A stretch of DNA of 64,000 nt from DIGJ01 sp041821315 (GTDB lineage Bacteria > Bacillota > Clostridia > Lachnospirales > Lachnospiraceae). How positions within the stretch are numbered: the stretch's first letter is position 1; each line of letters begins with the position of its first letter. The position numbers and the translations under genes are program-made. The notes below the pieces were generated by a model that was not told the origin of the DNA, searched no databases, and was given only the letters and a program-made list of their open reading frames with translations. The stretch is from assembly GCA_041821315.1 (NCBI GenBank), contig JBGUEO010000026.1:1-64000 (forward strand), read 5' to 3'. This document shows, piece after piece, positions 37,294-46,906 of the stretch.

Positions 37294-37425
37294 CATGCGA
37301 TTACACTCACTAAGCAGAAGAATGATAAATATTTAAGGATTTTTACTGTAGATATAAATAAACCAGTTATAAATCTATATTTAAAAAACGGATTTAGGCA
37401 GGTAGTGATTATTATGAAAAAGTAA
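37294..37425 (+). pseudogene. GNAT acetyltransferase remnant
   Basis: Reading from 37294 gives 'HAITLTKQKNDKYLRIFTVD' and 'INKPVINLYLKNGFRQV', the acetyl-CoA-binding end of a GNAT enzyme. No start codon or N-terminal half is present and the frame ends in a short non-homologous tail. Confidence 0.6.
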
Positions 37426-37483
37426 AATTGACTATTTCTGAGAGTAAAGGTAGAGAAGGGCATTGTAAAAAAGGAGATAAACG

Positions 37484-37999
37484 GTGAGAACAAAAAAAGT
37501 GATTGTATTAGAGTATGATGACAAATGGAAAGAAAATTTCAATCGAATAAAAAAAGAATTAGAGGCAGTTTTAAAAAAACTTCCCATATCAATTGAACAT
37601 GTTGGCAGCACCTCAGTTGTTGGCTTAGCAGCAAAACCAATTATCGATATTGATATTATAATTAAAAATAACTCTGATTTAGAAGAGGCAATAAAAAGAT
37701 TAAGTACTATTGGATACATACATGAGGGGAATTTAGGTATTAAAAATAGAGAAGCATTTCGGTATGAGGGGAAAGAGCACTTGCAAGTACATCATATATA
37801 TGTATGTCCAGAAAATTCGGAAGAACTAAAGAGGCATATAATATTTAGAGATTATTTAAGAAAAAATCTTGATGCTGTAGAGTATTATAGCAGAGTAAAA
37901 AAGGAAGGTGCAAATCTATATCCCAATAATATAGAAAAATATATAGAGTACAAATCGTTATGTATTTCTGAATTATATAAAAAATGTGGGCTAGAGTGA
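37484..37999 (+). CDS. GrpB family nucleotidyltransferase-like protein
   Basis: The product is 171 residues, starting at GTG after AAGGAGATAAAC. 'YDDKWKENFNRIKKEL', 'IEHVGSTSVVGLAAKPIIDI' and the His-rich 'LQVHHIYVC' are typical of GrpB (UPF0157), a nucleotidyltransferase-fold family often linked to CoaE. It appears complete; its cellular role is not established. Confidence 0.88.
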   Translation: MRTKKVIVLEYDDKWKENFNRIKKELEAVLKKLPISIEHVGSTSVVGLAAKPIIDIDIIIKNNSDLEEAIKRLSTIGYIHEGNLGIKNREAFRYEGKEHLQVHHIYVCPENSEELKRHIIFRDYLRKNLDAVEYYSRVKKEGANLYPNNIEKYIEYKSLCISELYKKCGLE

Positions 38000-38061
38000 G
38001 AAATGTCAATATAGTTTTTTCATAACGGTGCAACAGCTATATATTAGTTATAGAATGTTCC

Positions 38062-38691
38062 TTAAACAATATGTTTCCACCGCACCACCCACGTAGAAAC
38101 GTGCGTACTTTTGTCCCACAAAAATTCGTAAACATCTCCACCGTCCTTATACACCGGAAAATTGAATAAAATTGATTTCAGAGGTAGCTCTGATTCATCA
38201 CATGGAAAAATTTCTATTTCTTTGATTAGCAAAGAAATTAGGGATTTTTTCTCTTCGTCGCTGATTTTGTCATACACCTTTTCAAAGTTTGCCAACAAGG
38301 TGTAGATGTTCTCTAAAGTAATGGCATCCTGCTCTACAGCCTTGCGGCGTAGTTTGACGTCCTCGATTTTTTCTTCAAGTTCTACGATGATGTCATATAG
38401 ACCGTCAAGGCGGAGTGTCATATCATGGAGCTTGCGTTCACGAAAGCGAGTGTTCTCCGGCAAGCTGTCAATTTCGTTTTCAATATCATTAAGCATCTGT
38501 TTAAAGGCAGGTCTGCCCTCGATGGACTTGCCGGACTTGCCTGCATCTTCGTAAATATTTACGATTTCCATTTCTTCTCTATCTGCAAAACGAGTTAGGC
38601 TGTTCTTTTGACCGTCTAAGCTGAAGCCATCAACCTGCATTTCGGTACTTACACGAGGGTAAAGTACACATCTTTTTCCACTCCTATTCAT
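38062..38691 (-). pseudogene. Large serine recombinase with its middle deleted
   Basis: The frame (209 residues) begins with the resolvase domain 'RCVLYPRVSTEMQVDGFSLD', including the catalytic Ser of RVST, up to about residue 75. It then jumps to the C-terminal coiled-coil part ('LHDMTLRLDGLYDIIVELEE') and the end typical of transposon recombinases. The zinc-ribbon and recombinase DNA-binding domains, about 300 residues in full proteins, are absent. GGAGGA precedes the ATG at 38691. The stop-free junction shows the deletion stayed in frame. It once excised or integrated the neighbouring element. Confidence 0.75.
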
Positions 38692-38739
38692 AGTCATTCC
38701 TCCAATAAATTATTGGAAAATATCAAGTGTATGTATTTC

Positions 38740-38901
38740 CTACTCAGTATCACTTATTTCATTTAAAACCTCTGCATCATGTTTTTCTATAATCTGAGAA
38801 AGCACATTTATGAAATACTGATATGCTTTTGTTTTCTCAAATGTATGATTGGGGGCAGGAGCTTTCATAGCATCATTGGGAATATTTTTGACATTTTCCA
38901 T
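38740..38901 (-). CDS. Small ORF upstream of the serine recombinase
   Basis: The product has 53 residues ('MENVKNIPNDAMKAPAPNHT', 'FEKTKAYQYFINVLSQIIEK'). A strong GGAGGTGA-type site lies nine bases before the ATG. It is soluble, helical in character, and directly upstream of the recombinase on the same strand. I do not recognise the family; it is likely an element-encoded accessory protein. Confidence 0.55.
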   Translation of the reverse strand: MENVKNIPNDAMKAPAPNHTFEKTKAYQYFINVLSQIIEKHDAEVLNEISDTE

Positions 38902-39008
38902 TCGCAATCACCTCCAAGTGCATTGCTTACATAGAGTATAAGCAATTTTTCTATTTATAAAAAGTTTGTCACCGTATTAGAAATAGTGCAAATAAACGTA
39001 CCGCAAAT

Positions 39009-39128
39009 TTACATAGAATAAAAGTGCGGTGCAATTAAATTCACCTGTTTGTCGTATTTGCCACGCTCCCCGACAAAGGGGATATTCTGAGTTGCTGTCA
39101 GCCAGCTATCATAGCCCAACATTACCAT
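39009..39128 (-). CDS. Possible small element-encoded ORF
   Basis: The 39-residue frame ('MVMLGYDSWLTATQNIPFVG', 'ERGKYDKQVNLIAPHF') follows AAAGGA by six bases. Its composition looks more protein-like than the overlapping longer frame on the same strand (39109-39351). No family recognised. The remainder of 38902-39473 has hairpins but no other gene I can support. Confidence 0.35.
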   Translation of the reverse strand: MVMLGYDSWLTATQNIPFVGERGKYDKQVNLIAPHFYSM

Positions 39129-39410
39129 AGCTTGTCCTTTCAAAAGCCACGCATACCGCAGGAACTCCCCCTGTTTCTATCGTCTTGGGGGCGAAACGGA
39201 ACGAAGTATCATTGTCCCTTATGTGGGTCATTGCGAACGAGTATGCTACACTCGGTCTAACAGCCCATTTTGTCGCTCCAACGGCATTATAATCACCTCC
39301 CATACCGTTATCGTGGCGATGTCTGTTAAGTCGCTTTGCCTTTCGGCTCACATAAGTAATGTACTCAAAATATCGTATATTCAGTTGTCAAGGAACAATT
39401 TATAGCGTTT

Positions 39411-39443
39411 GGTATATGAGAGAAAAAACTCCTCTCATATACC
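39411..39443. terminator. 12-bp perfect stem-loop
   Basis: GGTATATGAGAG and CTCTCATATACC pair around a nine-base A-rich loop, downstream of the minus-strand sigma-like gene. There is no clear T-run; it is a terminator or element structural repeat. Confidence 0.5.
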
Positions 39444-39473
39444 TTTAGAAAAAGGGGGAAGTTGTTGCTTCTG

Positions 39474-39755
39474 TTACAAAATATTTTTCAAATACTTTTC
39501 AAGATGCAATAAACCTTGGTTAATTGAGCGAGTTATTTGGCTCTTGTTCACCCCCTCAGCCTTGGCAATAGCCGTTACGCTCATGCTCAAAAAATAATGG
39601 GCATAAATGCGTTTTGCCTGTTTGTCAGGGAGTGTCTCAATGGCAGTGTGGAGCTGTTCATTAGTGAGCTTGCGTTCGTAAATCTCATCGGGAATATATA
39701 CATATGTGTCTATGGTTATGTGTGCGTAGTAATCTTTTAAGTTGATTTTTTTCAT
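39474..39755 (-). CDS. Sigma-70 region 4-like HTH protein of an integrative element
   Basis: The product is 93 residues. 'AIETLPDKQAKRIYAHYFLS', 'MSVTAIAKAEGVNKSQITRS' and 'INQGLLHLEKYLK' form a sigma region 4 helix-turn-helix. Proteins of this kind are encoded next to the integrase/excisionase module of Tn916-like and Tn1549-like elements. AAGGATGG precedes the ATG. It marks the left edge of an integrative element whose cargo is the operon to the right. Confidence 0.78.
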   Translation of the reverse strand: MKKINLKDYYAHITIDTYVYIPDEIYERKLTNEQLHTAIETLPDKQAKRIYAHYFLSMSVTAIAKAEGVNKSQITRSINQGLLHLEKYLKNIL

Positions 39756-39843
39756 GGCTGTACCATCCTTTTAAATTTGGGTTAAAAGCTGAATTTGAAA
39801 GGACGGTGGGAGGTGAACGGCAGCGAGGGGCTATGAATGCAAA

Positions 39844-39882
39844 AATGCCCGACTGAAATTCATAAAATCTCAATCGGGCATT
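39844..39882. terminator. Terminator AATGCCCGACTGA/TCAATCGGGCATT
   Basis: A 13-bp stem with one mismatch. On the minus strand it is followed by TTTTTGC, so it would stop leftward transcription before the sigma-like gene. Confidence 0.7.
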
Positions 39883-40010
39883 CTGATACTTATTAAAATT
39901 TATAAATGCACAGCAAAAAAGCAACAGACTATTAAATCTATCAACATAGATATTTCTTTTTAATATTACTTTTAAGGTATTTAAGTAAACACATAAAATC
40001 CCTCCGAATG

Positions 40011-40041
40011 AAAAAAGACGGCTACCTTTTGATAGCCGTCT
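40011..40041 (-). terminator. Terminator of the minus-strand metal-transport operon
   Basis: AGACGGCTA and TAGCCGTCT form a nine-base stem, followed on the minus strand by TTTTTT. It lies 64 bases after the last gene of the operon. Confidence 0.85.
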
Positions 40042-40104
40042 AAGCCTTTCGGCTCTCTGTTATTCATTTTAAAATTGGTTCTTTCAATTTCTTAAAACTC
40101 GCTT

Positions 40105-41838
40105 TTAGATATTCCAACTTTCAGTGCTTTGCTGCAAATCCCAAAGTTTGGCGTATATTTTACTTCGGGATAGCAACTCTTTGTGCGTTCCTCGCTCGCA
40201 AACCTGTCCATCATTGATGACTAAGATTTGTTCCACATCCTTTATTGTAGAGAGCTTATGGGCAATCATAATCACTGTTTTATTTTTAAGCAGCTCCGAC
40301 AATGCCGATTGTATCTGCATTTCATTTTCGACATCAACATTTGCGGTTACTTCGTCAAGGAGAATAATGGGGGCATTTTTAATTAAGGCTCTCGCAATAG
40401 AAATTCTCTGCTTCTCGCCACCCGATAGTTTTGTACCTTCTTCGCCAATAATTGTGTCATAACCGTTTTCCATTTCCATAATAAAGTCATGGCAATGAGC
40501 TTTTTTTGCTACTTCGATAACTTCTTCTCTTGTTGCTGTCGGTCTGCCTATGCGGATATTGTCAAGCACCGTATCATCAAAGAGGAATACACTTTGAAAA
40601 ACAAAGCTGATATTTTGAAGTAGATTATCATAATTTACTTCTTTTACATTTTCATCTCCAATCCGCACCTCACCGGAAGTAGCATCCCAAAATCTTGCAA
40701 TCAAGTTTGTTATCGTGGTTTTCCCACTGCCGGATAAGCCGACAAGTGCGGTAGCCGTCTTTTCAGGAACAATAAAGCTGACATCTTTTAAAATCGGCTT
40801 TGTCTGATATGCAAAATCTACATGTTTAAATTCAATATCGAATTTGTCAATTTCACTTTTTCCTGAAGATTGGCTTTGCTTTGAAACATTTTTTATAGTC
40901 GTCATTCTTTCAATAGCCTCGGCGGTCATTTTACTGAAGATACTCCATATACCCATCAGTTCAACAGCCCCCAAAATGGAAAGTGATGCAAGCATAAGCA
41001 AGAAAGTATTCGAAAAGGCAAAATCACCTGATAAAGTAAATAATGCCGATATTGTTATAATCACTACTGTAATTACTCTAAATCCAAGCTGAAAAACAGC
41101 GGTAGGAGGAATATGCGAAAGCTCAGTTTTTATCGAAAGTTTTTTCAGCTTGTCAAAAGCATTTTGTGTTTTGTAAAATTGTTTATCGGTCATATTGTAG
41201 GTTTTTAATACTTTAAGTCCTTTGATAAACTCTACTACCTCTTCGGTGGTTTCACCTATTTCCTTTTGACGATGCAGGTTATATCTGTCGCTTGTTCCGG
41301 CAAGATACTTAAATGAAAACCATACGGGAATGAGTAACAAAGCTACGGCAAGCATAATACGGTAATCCATAACGAAAAGGAGAATAAGTGTTGCAATGAG
41401 CGACGGAATCCCTGCGGCTAATTTCTCAATAACGCCAATGCCTTCAAGCTCGACAATAAGTGCGTCGGAAGTAATAGTAGAAATCAAGTCACCAAGATTT
41501 TTTTCATTAAAATAACCCATAGATATATTTCGCAAATCTTTTCCCAGTCGCTTTCTCTCGTCGCACATGGTAATATAACCGGAGCCGCTGCGAAGTTTGA
41601 GAGAGTAAATACGCAAAATAATTCTGATGATAAGACAGATAACCATGATAACCGTGTATGAGATTACTTTGCTTGATAGAAGCGTTCCTTGAAGTATTTG
41701 TTCCACCATAACAAAAGCAATAATAATCGGCACTACAAGTAATGAAAAATCAAAAAAACTGTATAGCACGGATAAGATAACTCTTTGTTTCTCTTTTTTG
41801 CCCATAAGAGATAAAAGTTCTTTGGCAGTTTTTATCAT
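40105..41838 (-). CDS. Exporter-fold ABC half-transporter, YbtQ/IrtB-like (element cargo)
   Basis: The product is 577 residues: six-helix membrane domain, then ATPase with Walker A GLSGSGKTT, signature LSGGEKQR, Walker B 'IILLDEVT' and 'IAHKL'. 'EFIKGLKVLKTYNM' marks the intracellular loop. It overlaps the preceding gene by four bases. It closes a seven-gene operon with a nickel/peptide-type importer, which favours a metal-complex transport role. It is related in plan to the second ABC proteins of cassettes A and C, but its DNA is somewhat richer in G and C. Confidence 0.83.
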   Translation of the reverse strand: MIKTAKELLSLMGKKEKQRVILSVLYSFFDFSLLVVPIIIAFVMVEQILQGTLLSSKVISYTVIMVICLIIRIILRIYSLKLRSGSGYITMCDERKRLGKDLRNISMGYFNEKNLGDLISTITSDALIVELEGIGVIEKLAAGIPSLIATLILLFVMDYRIMLAVALLLIPVWFSFKYLAGTSDRYNLHRQKEIGETTEEVVEFIKGLKVLKTYNMTDKQFYKTQNAFDKLKKLSIKTELSHIPPTAVFQLGFRVITVVIITISALFTLSGDFAFSNTFLLMLASLSILGAVELMGIWSIFSKMTAEAIERMTTIKNVSKQSQSSGKSEIDKFDIEFKHVDFAYQTKPILKDVSFIVPEKTATALVGLSGSGKTTITNLIARFWDATSGEVRIGDENVKEVNYDNLLQNISFVFQSVFLFDDTVLDNIRIGRPTATREEVIEVAKKAHCHDFIMEMENGYDTIIGEEGTKLSGGEKQRISIARALIKNAPIILLDEVTANVDVENEMQIQSALSELLKNKTVIMIAHKLSTIKDVEQILVINDGQVCERGTHKELLSRSKIYAKLWDLQQSTESWNI

Positions 41839-43592
41839 AGCTTTTTCACCTCATTTCTTCCCACTGTCCAAGATGTGCTTTTTTCGTGAATTTGCCACAT
41901 CTTTCGATAAACCTCTGATGTCCCTAAAAGCTCATCATGCGTACCTGTACTTTCCGCTTTTCCGTCATTCACTACTATGATTTGGTCACAATCTTTGATG
42001 GTTGATAACCTATGGGCAATGATAATTAAAGTCTTATCCTTGCAAAGCGCCGCTAAAGATTGCTGCAATTTATTCTGATTTTCCATGTCGGCAAAGGCAG
42101 TTGCCTCGTCTAAAATAAGTAAGGGAGCATTACGGAGCATCGCTCTTGCAATAACAATCCTCTGCCTTTGCCCTCCCGATAACTTTGAGCCTGTATCCCC
42201 GACTTTCGTATCGTATCCATTCTCAAGCTCATGGATAAACTCATCGCAAAGTGCATTTTTCGCCGCTTTCACAATCTCATCATCGGTAGCTTTCGGATTG
42301 CCGATTTTGATATTGTCTTTAATGGAAATATTAAATAAAAACGTATCCTGTGTCACATAGTTGATATTTTCCATAAGACGGTCTAAAGGAATATCTTTAT
42401 AATCAACGCCACCTAATGTTATGCTACCCTCGTTTACTTCCCAAAATCTTGAAATCAAGTTTGCAATTGTGGATTTGCCTGAGCCTGACGGACCGACAAT
42501 CGCAGTCTTTTTACACTCGGGAAAGGTGAGGGATATATTGTCAAGGATTGTTTTATCATCGTAGGCAAAGCTGACATTGCTGAATTTAACCTCATAATTT
42601 GCAGGATTAAATCTGCTCTCACTTTGCGTAAGCTCGGGAGTGGATAAAACGTCTTTTACAAGGCGGTTTCCGTTTTTTATATGAAAAATATTGTCCATAA
42701 ACTCAGTGAATTTCAGTATGGGTGTACCAATGCCGAGGGTTATAATGATAGTGAACAAGAAAATTTCAAACGATAACCTTCCGTCTGTGAAAAGCATCCC
42801 GCCTACACAAAGAACACTGACAAGTATCGAGGATAGCAGCACATGGGCAGGAGAACTTACATAATACATTTTATTGTATAGTTTTAATACCGCATTTTGA
42901 TAATTGTCGATTGACTGCTCGTATTTTGTGTAAGCATCGTCACTACGACCAAATATTTTCATCTCCTTGATACCTTTTATATATTCGATGACCTTTGCAT
43001 TCATATCCTCAATTGAGGTGTAATAGACAGCTTGAAAGTCATTCATAATGCCTATGTAAAGCGGAAAATATAAAGCGAGTACAACACCGACTGGAATAAC
43101 AATGGCAAGTGCCATACGAACATCAACAAAAAACATTATAATCATAACAACCACAGGAAGCATTACCCCTGAAATAACTTCAGGCAGTGCATGGGCAAAG
43201 GGATATTCCAATCTTTCTATCTCGTCTATTAAAAGATTTTTGAAATAGCCGCTGCCCTTTGTCTGCGTTATACCCAACGGTATACGCATCATTTTTTCAG
43301 TGATGGCAATACGTACATTTTCTAATATAGAAAATGCGGTCTTGTGTGAAATAGCCGTTGATATGTAGTGGCATAAAATTTGTAATGCCAGCACACAGAA
43401 TACAAACAGCACATGAGTAGTAATCTTGCCCGTTGTTGCCTCGGCATGGTAAAACAGCATAAGCAGCCTATAGACCGCAATGAATGACAAAACTCCAAAC
43501 ATCACCCCTAAGATTGCAATAAAAATGCAGGATATAATGGGGATTCGCTTTGGTTTCATAAAACTTTTTAAATCTTTGTTTTTTTCCGGCAT
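41835..43592 (-). CDS. Exporter-fold ABC half-transporter, YbtP/IrtA-like (element cargo)
   Basis: The product is 585 residues with a membrane domain and an ATPase: Walker A GPSGSGKST, signature LSGGQRQR, Walker B 'LLILDEAT' and 'IAHRL'. 'EYIKGIKEMKIFGRSD' marks the intracellular loop and 'FAHALPEVISG' matches 'IAHVIPEVIAN' of cassette A. AGGAGG lies before the ATG. It should form a heterodimer with the product of the overlapping next gene. Confidence 0.83.
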   Translation of the reverse strand: MPEKNKDLKSFMKPKRIPIISCIFIAILGVMFGVLSFIAVYRLLMLFYHAEATTGKITTHVLFVFCVLALQILCHYISTAISHKTAFSILENVRIAITEKMMRIPLGITQTKGSGYFKNLLIDEIERLEYPFAHALPEVISGVMLPVVVMIIMFFVDVRMALAIVIPVGVVLALYFPLYIGIMNDFQAVYYTSIEDMNAKVIEYIKGIKEMKIFGRSDDAYTKYEQSIDNYQNAVLKLYNKMYYVSSPAHVLLSSILVSVLCVGGMLFTDGRLSFEIFLFTIIITLGIGTPILKFTEFMDNIFHIKNGNRLVKDVLSTPELTQSESRFNPANYEVKFSNVSFAYDDKTILDNISLTFPECKKTAIVGPSGSGKSTIANLISRFWEVNEGSITLGGVDYKDIPLDRLMENINYVTQDTFLFNISIKDNIKIGNPKATDDEIVKAAKNALCDEFIHELENGYDTKVGDTGSKLSGGQRQRIVIARAMLRNAPLLILDEATAFADMENQNKLQQSLAALCKDKTLIIIAHRLSTIKDCDQIIVVNDGKAESTGTHDELLGTSEVYRKMWQIHEKSTSWTVGRNEVKKL

Positions 43593-43604
43593 AACACCGT
43601 CCTC

Positions 43605-44363
43605 CTAATTCATAGTAATTGCAGCTCTCAAGTCCTTAATAAAAGGGGCTTGAGATTTCCTTAAAATATCCACAGAGCCATATTCAGACACCTCTCCGTC
43701 CGCAATAATCAGAACATCTTCGGCTATCTGCGGTAGCACCCTAATATCATGTGTTATGTAAATATAGCTGACATCGTATTTTTTTCGCAACTTTGCCAAT
43801 ATATCAAATAAATTCACTCGTATAACAGTATCCAGCATGGAATCCGCTTCATCAAAGATGATAACTTCGGGAGATATAAGCAAAGCCCTGATTATCGAAA
43901 ATCGTTGTAATTCCCCACCGCTGTAATGCTTTGGCAGCTTATTAAGGTCTGCATTTTGAAGTCCGACATCTTTTAATAGTGGAGATAAGACTACTTCCAG
44001 ACTGCTGCCGTTTGTAATAATCCCGTGAATTTTTGAGACTTCTTTTAAACTGTTGTATATTGTCATATCAGGGTCAAAGCTCATTTCGGGATTTTGGGTA
44101 ATAAGCTGTACCTTTTTTGCAAGCTCTATGCGACTATAGCTTTTTAATATAGATTTTCCATCTATAAGCACATCACCGGCAGAGCAGGGCATGAGTCTCA
44201 AAATCACATTTACAATAGTGGATTTACCGCTGCCACTTTTGCCGACAATTCCAAGTGTTTTCCCTTTTTCAAGTTGAAAACTGATATTATCTAATATATC
44301 TATCGTATATTTCTTAAAAACACCCTTTTTTAATGTGACACTGACGTTTCTAAATTCTAACAT
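43605..44363 (-). CDS. Nickel/peptide ABC transporter ATPase, NikE/OppF-like
   Basis: The product is 252 residues with Walker A GKSGSGKST (about residue 40), the degenerate signature YSGGELQR common in Opp/Nik ATPases, Walker B 'VIIFDEADSMLD' and H-loop 'YITHD'. It overlaps the partner ATPase gene by seven bases. It energises the two permeases encoded upstream. Asp replaces the usual Pro-Thr part of the DEPT motif (DEAD). Confidence 0.85.
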   Translation of the reverse strand: MLEFRNVSVTLKKGVFKKYTIDILDNISFQLEKGKTLGIVGKSGSGKSTIVNVILRLMPCSAGDVLIDGKSILKSYSRIELAKKVQLITQNPEMSFDPDMTIYNSLKEVSKIHGIITNGSSLEVVLSPLLKDVGLQNADLNKLPKHYSGGELQRFSIIRALLISPEVIIFDEADSMLDTVIRVNLFDILAKLRKKYDVSYIYITHDIRVLPQIAEDVLIIADGEVSEYGSVDILRKSQAPFIKDLRAAITMN

Positions 44364-45172
44364 TGTTCTCCGCCTTTCCCCTCGAAAAAATAGGTCATTT
44401 TTTGTTCGGAAGTAATCAGCTTTTTAAAAACGGCGCTATTTGCCTGTTTAAACAATGCCTGTGTCTCGTTTTCTTCAATGATTTTACCATCGCTCATAAC
44501 GTAACAATAATCAGACAATTTATGTGCCAGTTCTAAATCGTGAGTAATAAGTAGAATTGTCGTATGGGTATCTTTATATAATTTTTCTATCATATCAGCA
44601 ATTTGATTTCTCAAAATTACATCCATGCCTTTGGTTGGCTCGTCCATAATTAATAGAGTGGGAGAATTCACCATTCCGATAGCAGTCATAAGGCGCTGCT
44701 TCATTCCACCGCTTAGTTCATGGGGATATTGTCTTAATATTTGTTCAGGATGTCTGAGTTCTACTTGCTCTAAAACTTCTATTGCCCTTTGCCTTTCCTT
44801 GCCCCTATGATAATTTTTCATCGATAAACGTAGCTGCTTTCCGTTTTTCAATAGCGGATTTAGGGAGCCTGCACAATTTTGCATAACGATACCGATTTGC
44901 TTACCTCTGATTTTTTCAAGTTTTTTTTGCGGGAGCGTTAATATATCTTCATCGTTAAAGTATATATTTCCGCTTACATGAAGGTTGTCTGCAAAGATAC
45001 CCATAATAGATGTCGCCACAAGACTTTTGCCGCTTCCGCTGTTACCGACGATACAACATATAGAATTTCGTTTGATTACCATATTTATATGATTTACAAG
45101 CTCTGTTACTGTATTTTCATTACCCTTCACTTTTATTGAAAGTCCCTTGATTTGAAGTATTGTATCACTCAT
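44357..45172 (-). CDS. Nickel/peptide ABC transporter ATPase, NikD/OppD-like
   Basis: The product is about 271 residues: Walker A GNSGSGKSL, Q-loop 'GIVMQNCAGSLNPLLKNG', signature LSGGMKQR, Walker B 'LLIMDEPTKGMD' and H-loop 'LITHD'. The ATG at 45172 follows AGGAGGGG by the right distance; the frame is open 39 bases further but lacks a site there. It overlaps the permease gene. It forms the ATPase pair with the next gene product. Confidence 0.86.
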   Translation of the reverse strand: MSDTILQIKGLSIKVKGNENTVTELVNHINMVIKRNSICCIVGNSGSGKSLVATSIMGIFADNLHVSGNIYFNDEDILTLPQKKLEKIRGKQIGIVMQNCAGSLNPLLKNGKQLRLSMKNYHRGKERQRAIEVLEQVELRHPEQILRQYPHELSGGMKQRLMTAIGMVNSPTLLIMDEPTKGMDVILRNQIADMIEKLYKDTHTTILLITHDLELAHKLSDYCYVMSDGKIIEENETQALFKQANSAVFKKLITSEQKMTYFFEGKGGEQC

Positions 45173-45971
45173 ATTTTGCCCCTCCTTGATTGACAAACAG
45201 TTTTTTGACATTGTTTGCCAAAATAAGAATTAGAAATATTGCAAAAAACTGAAATAACCCAGGCAATATCATAAGCCACGGTGCATTAGACATAAATCTT
45301 ACCGACTCATTTAGCATAGTGCCAATTTCCGGTTGGGGGGGCTTGATGCCAAACCCCATAAAGGAAAAGGTAGAAATCGACAGGATGACGTGACCGATTA
45401 AAAGTGCAAATGTAGGCATAATCACTTTACAGCTTTTTGCAAATAGATGATTTTTGATGATTGCAAAATCACTTGCTCCAAGCACACGGAGATTTTTGAT
45501 GTAATCCGCATTTTTTATAATCTTTATTTCACCACGAACGATTTTTGTGTTTGTAACCACTAAAGAAACAATAATCAGCAAGAGTAAAAAAAACATATTG
45601 GCATTTGTAAGTGCTGTAATGAGCATAGCAAGTACAATTGTTGGAAAACTTAAAATCACATTGGAAAACTGATAGAAAAGCTCATCCCAAAACCCGCCGT
45701 AATACCCTAAAATTGTGCCAAGTACAATTCCGAGAGGAAAAGAAATCACCACAACAAATACCGATAACAAAAAAGTGTATCGAAACCCGTGCATTGTTCT
45801 TAAAAATACGTCTCTGCCAAATTGGTCTGTGCCAAACAGATAAGAAAGCGAGGGGGCAGACAGTTTATTGGTGGTGTTAACGGTATTTGCTTCAGGAAAA
45901 ATAACCCCCGACATTGCAGTGATAAGTATAAATATACCGATTAGTAGTATTGTAATTTTTTCTTTTTTCAC
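45165..45971 (-). CDS. Nickel/peptide ABC transporter permease, NikC/OppC-like
   Basis: The product is about 268 residues with five or six helices and the 'LRVLGASDFAIIKNHL' EAA loop of binding-protein-dependent permeases. A GTG start at 45971 gives a GTGA overlap with the upstream stop and a ten-base spacing to AGGAGG; the in-frame TTG three codons earlier sits too close to the site. 'LFGTDQFGRDVFLRTM' is the typical OppC/NikC/DppC N-terminal motif. Confidence 0.86.
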   Translation of the reverse strand: MKKEKITILLIGIFILITAMSGVIFPEANTVNTTNKLSAPSLSYLFGTDQFGRDVFLRTMHGFRYTFLLSVFVVVISFPLGIVLGTILGYYGGFWDELFYQFSNVILSFPTIVLAMLITALTNANMFFLLLLIIVSLVVTNTKIVRGEIKIIKNADYIKNLRVLGASDFAIIKNHLFAKSCKVIMPTFALLIGHVILSISTFSFMGFGIKPPQPEIGTMLNESVRFMSNAPWLMILPGLFQFFAIFLILILANNVKKLFVNQGGAKYE

Positions 45972-46906
45972 TGTTTGCAATCCTCCTCTCTCTTATCAAT
46001 CAGCACATACACCGCTTCTGATAACATATTTGCTGCACATATTATAATTCCTATAATCAAAACACTCGCTGCAACAACCATGTAATCCTTAATTCCAATG
46101 GCTTTATTCAGTAATGTGCTTATCCCTGCTATAGAAAAAATACGTTCAATAAGCACGCTTGCTCCCAAAAAATTCGCAAAGGCGAGTGCTGACAAAGCAA
46201 TTACGGGACCTAATATATTTTTTAGCACATGAGACTTTATGATTGTCCCCATTTTAAGACCCATAGCCCTTGCATGTAATATAAAGGGTTCATCTAATAT
46301 CAATGTGGTTTTTTCTTTCACCACCACAATCATGTTGCCTGTGTAAATTGTACCCATAAGCAAACCGGGCGGTACTAAGTTCAAGTTGCTACGAATACCG
46401 ACAGTTTGCAAAACTCCCAGTTTCACACTGAAGAGCCAAACAAAAAACATGGCTATCCAAAAAACAGGAATAGCAGTAGATAAAACAGCCCATCCATTTG
46501 CGATTTTATTTGCCCATCCATTTTTATACACAGCCACATACATACCAATTGTTACGCCAAATACCAAATAAGCAAGCATCGCAATGAACGACATGGCAAA
46601 TGTTTTAAAAAAGGCATTGCCAATTTTTTCATTGATACTCTTACCGTCTATGTATGATGTTCCCAAGTCGCCTTTTACTACATCACCAATCCAGTCACCG
46701 TACATCTCGAAAAATGTATGGTCAAGCCCTTTACGTTCCGCAAATTCTGCGGCTTGCTCCGCTGTAATTTTAGTATTTCCCGTCTTTTCACGGAGCATCA
46801 TCAAAGCAGTGTCCCCCGGCGAAAAGTACAAAAACGCAAACGACAGCAGAGAAATCAAAAAGGAAATCGGTAGGATTAGCAATAGGTGTTTACTTGCTTT
46901 GCTCAT
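45968..46906 (-). CDS. Nickel/peptide ABC transporter permease, NikB/OppB-like
   Basis: The product is about 312 residues, matching NikB/DppB length. It starts with a helix, followed by 'FLYFSPGDTALMMLREKTG' and the NikB-like periplasmic segment, and carries the EAA loop 'LHARAMGLKMGTIIKSHVL'. The ATG at 46906 overlaps the end of the binding-protein gene; the longer frame upstream would lie inside that gene. It pairs with the next permease. Confidence 0.86.
   Translation of the reverse strand: MSKASKHLLLILPISFLISLLSFAFLYFSPGDTALMMLREKTGNTKITAEQAAEFAERKGLDHTFFEMYGDWIGDVVKGDLGTSYIDGKSINEKIGNAFFKTFAMSFIAMLAYLVFGVTIGMYVAVYKNGWANKIANGWAVLSTAIPVFWIAMFFVWLFSVKLGVLQTVGIRSNLNLVPPGLLMGTIYTGNMIVVVKEKTTLILDEPFILHARAMGLKMGTIIKSHVLKNILGPVIALSALAFANFLGASVLIERIFSIAGISTLLNKAIGIKDYMVVAASVLIIGIIICAANMLSEAVYVLIDKREEDCKQ

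Noticed and set aside
39109..39351. 80-residue minus-strand frame with no stop
   Set aside because: Its composition is not protein-like, it lacks a ribosome binding site and it overlaps the more plausible small frame at 39009-39128. It probably reflects conserved element DNA.
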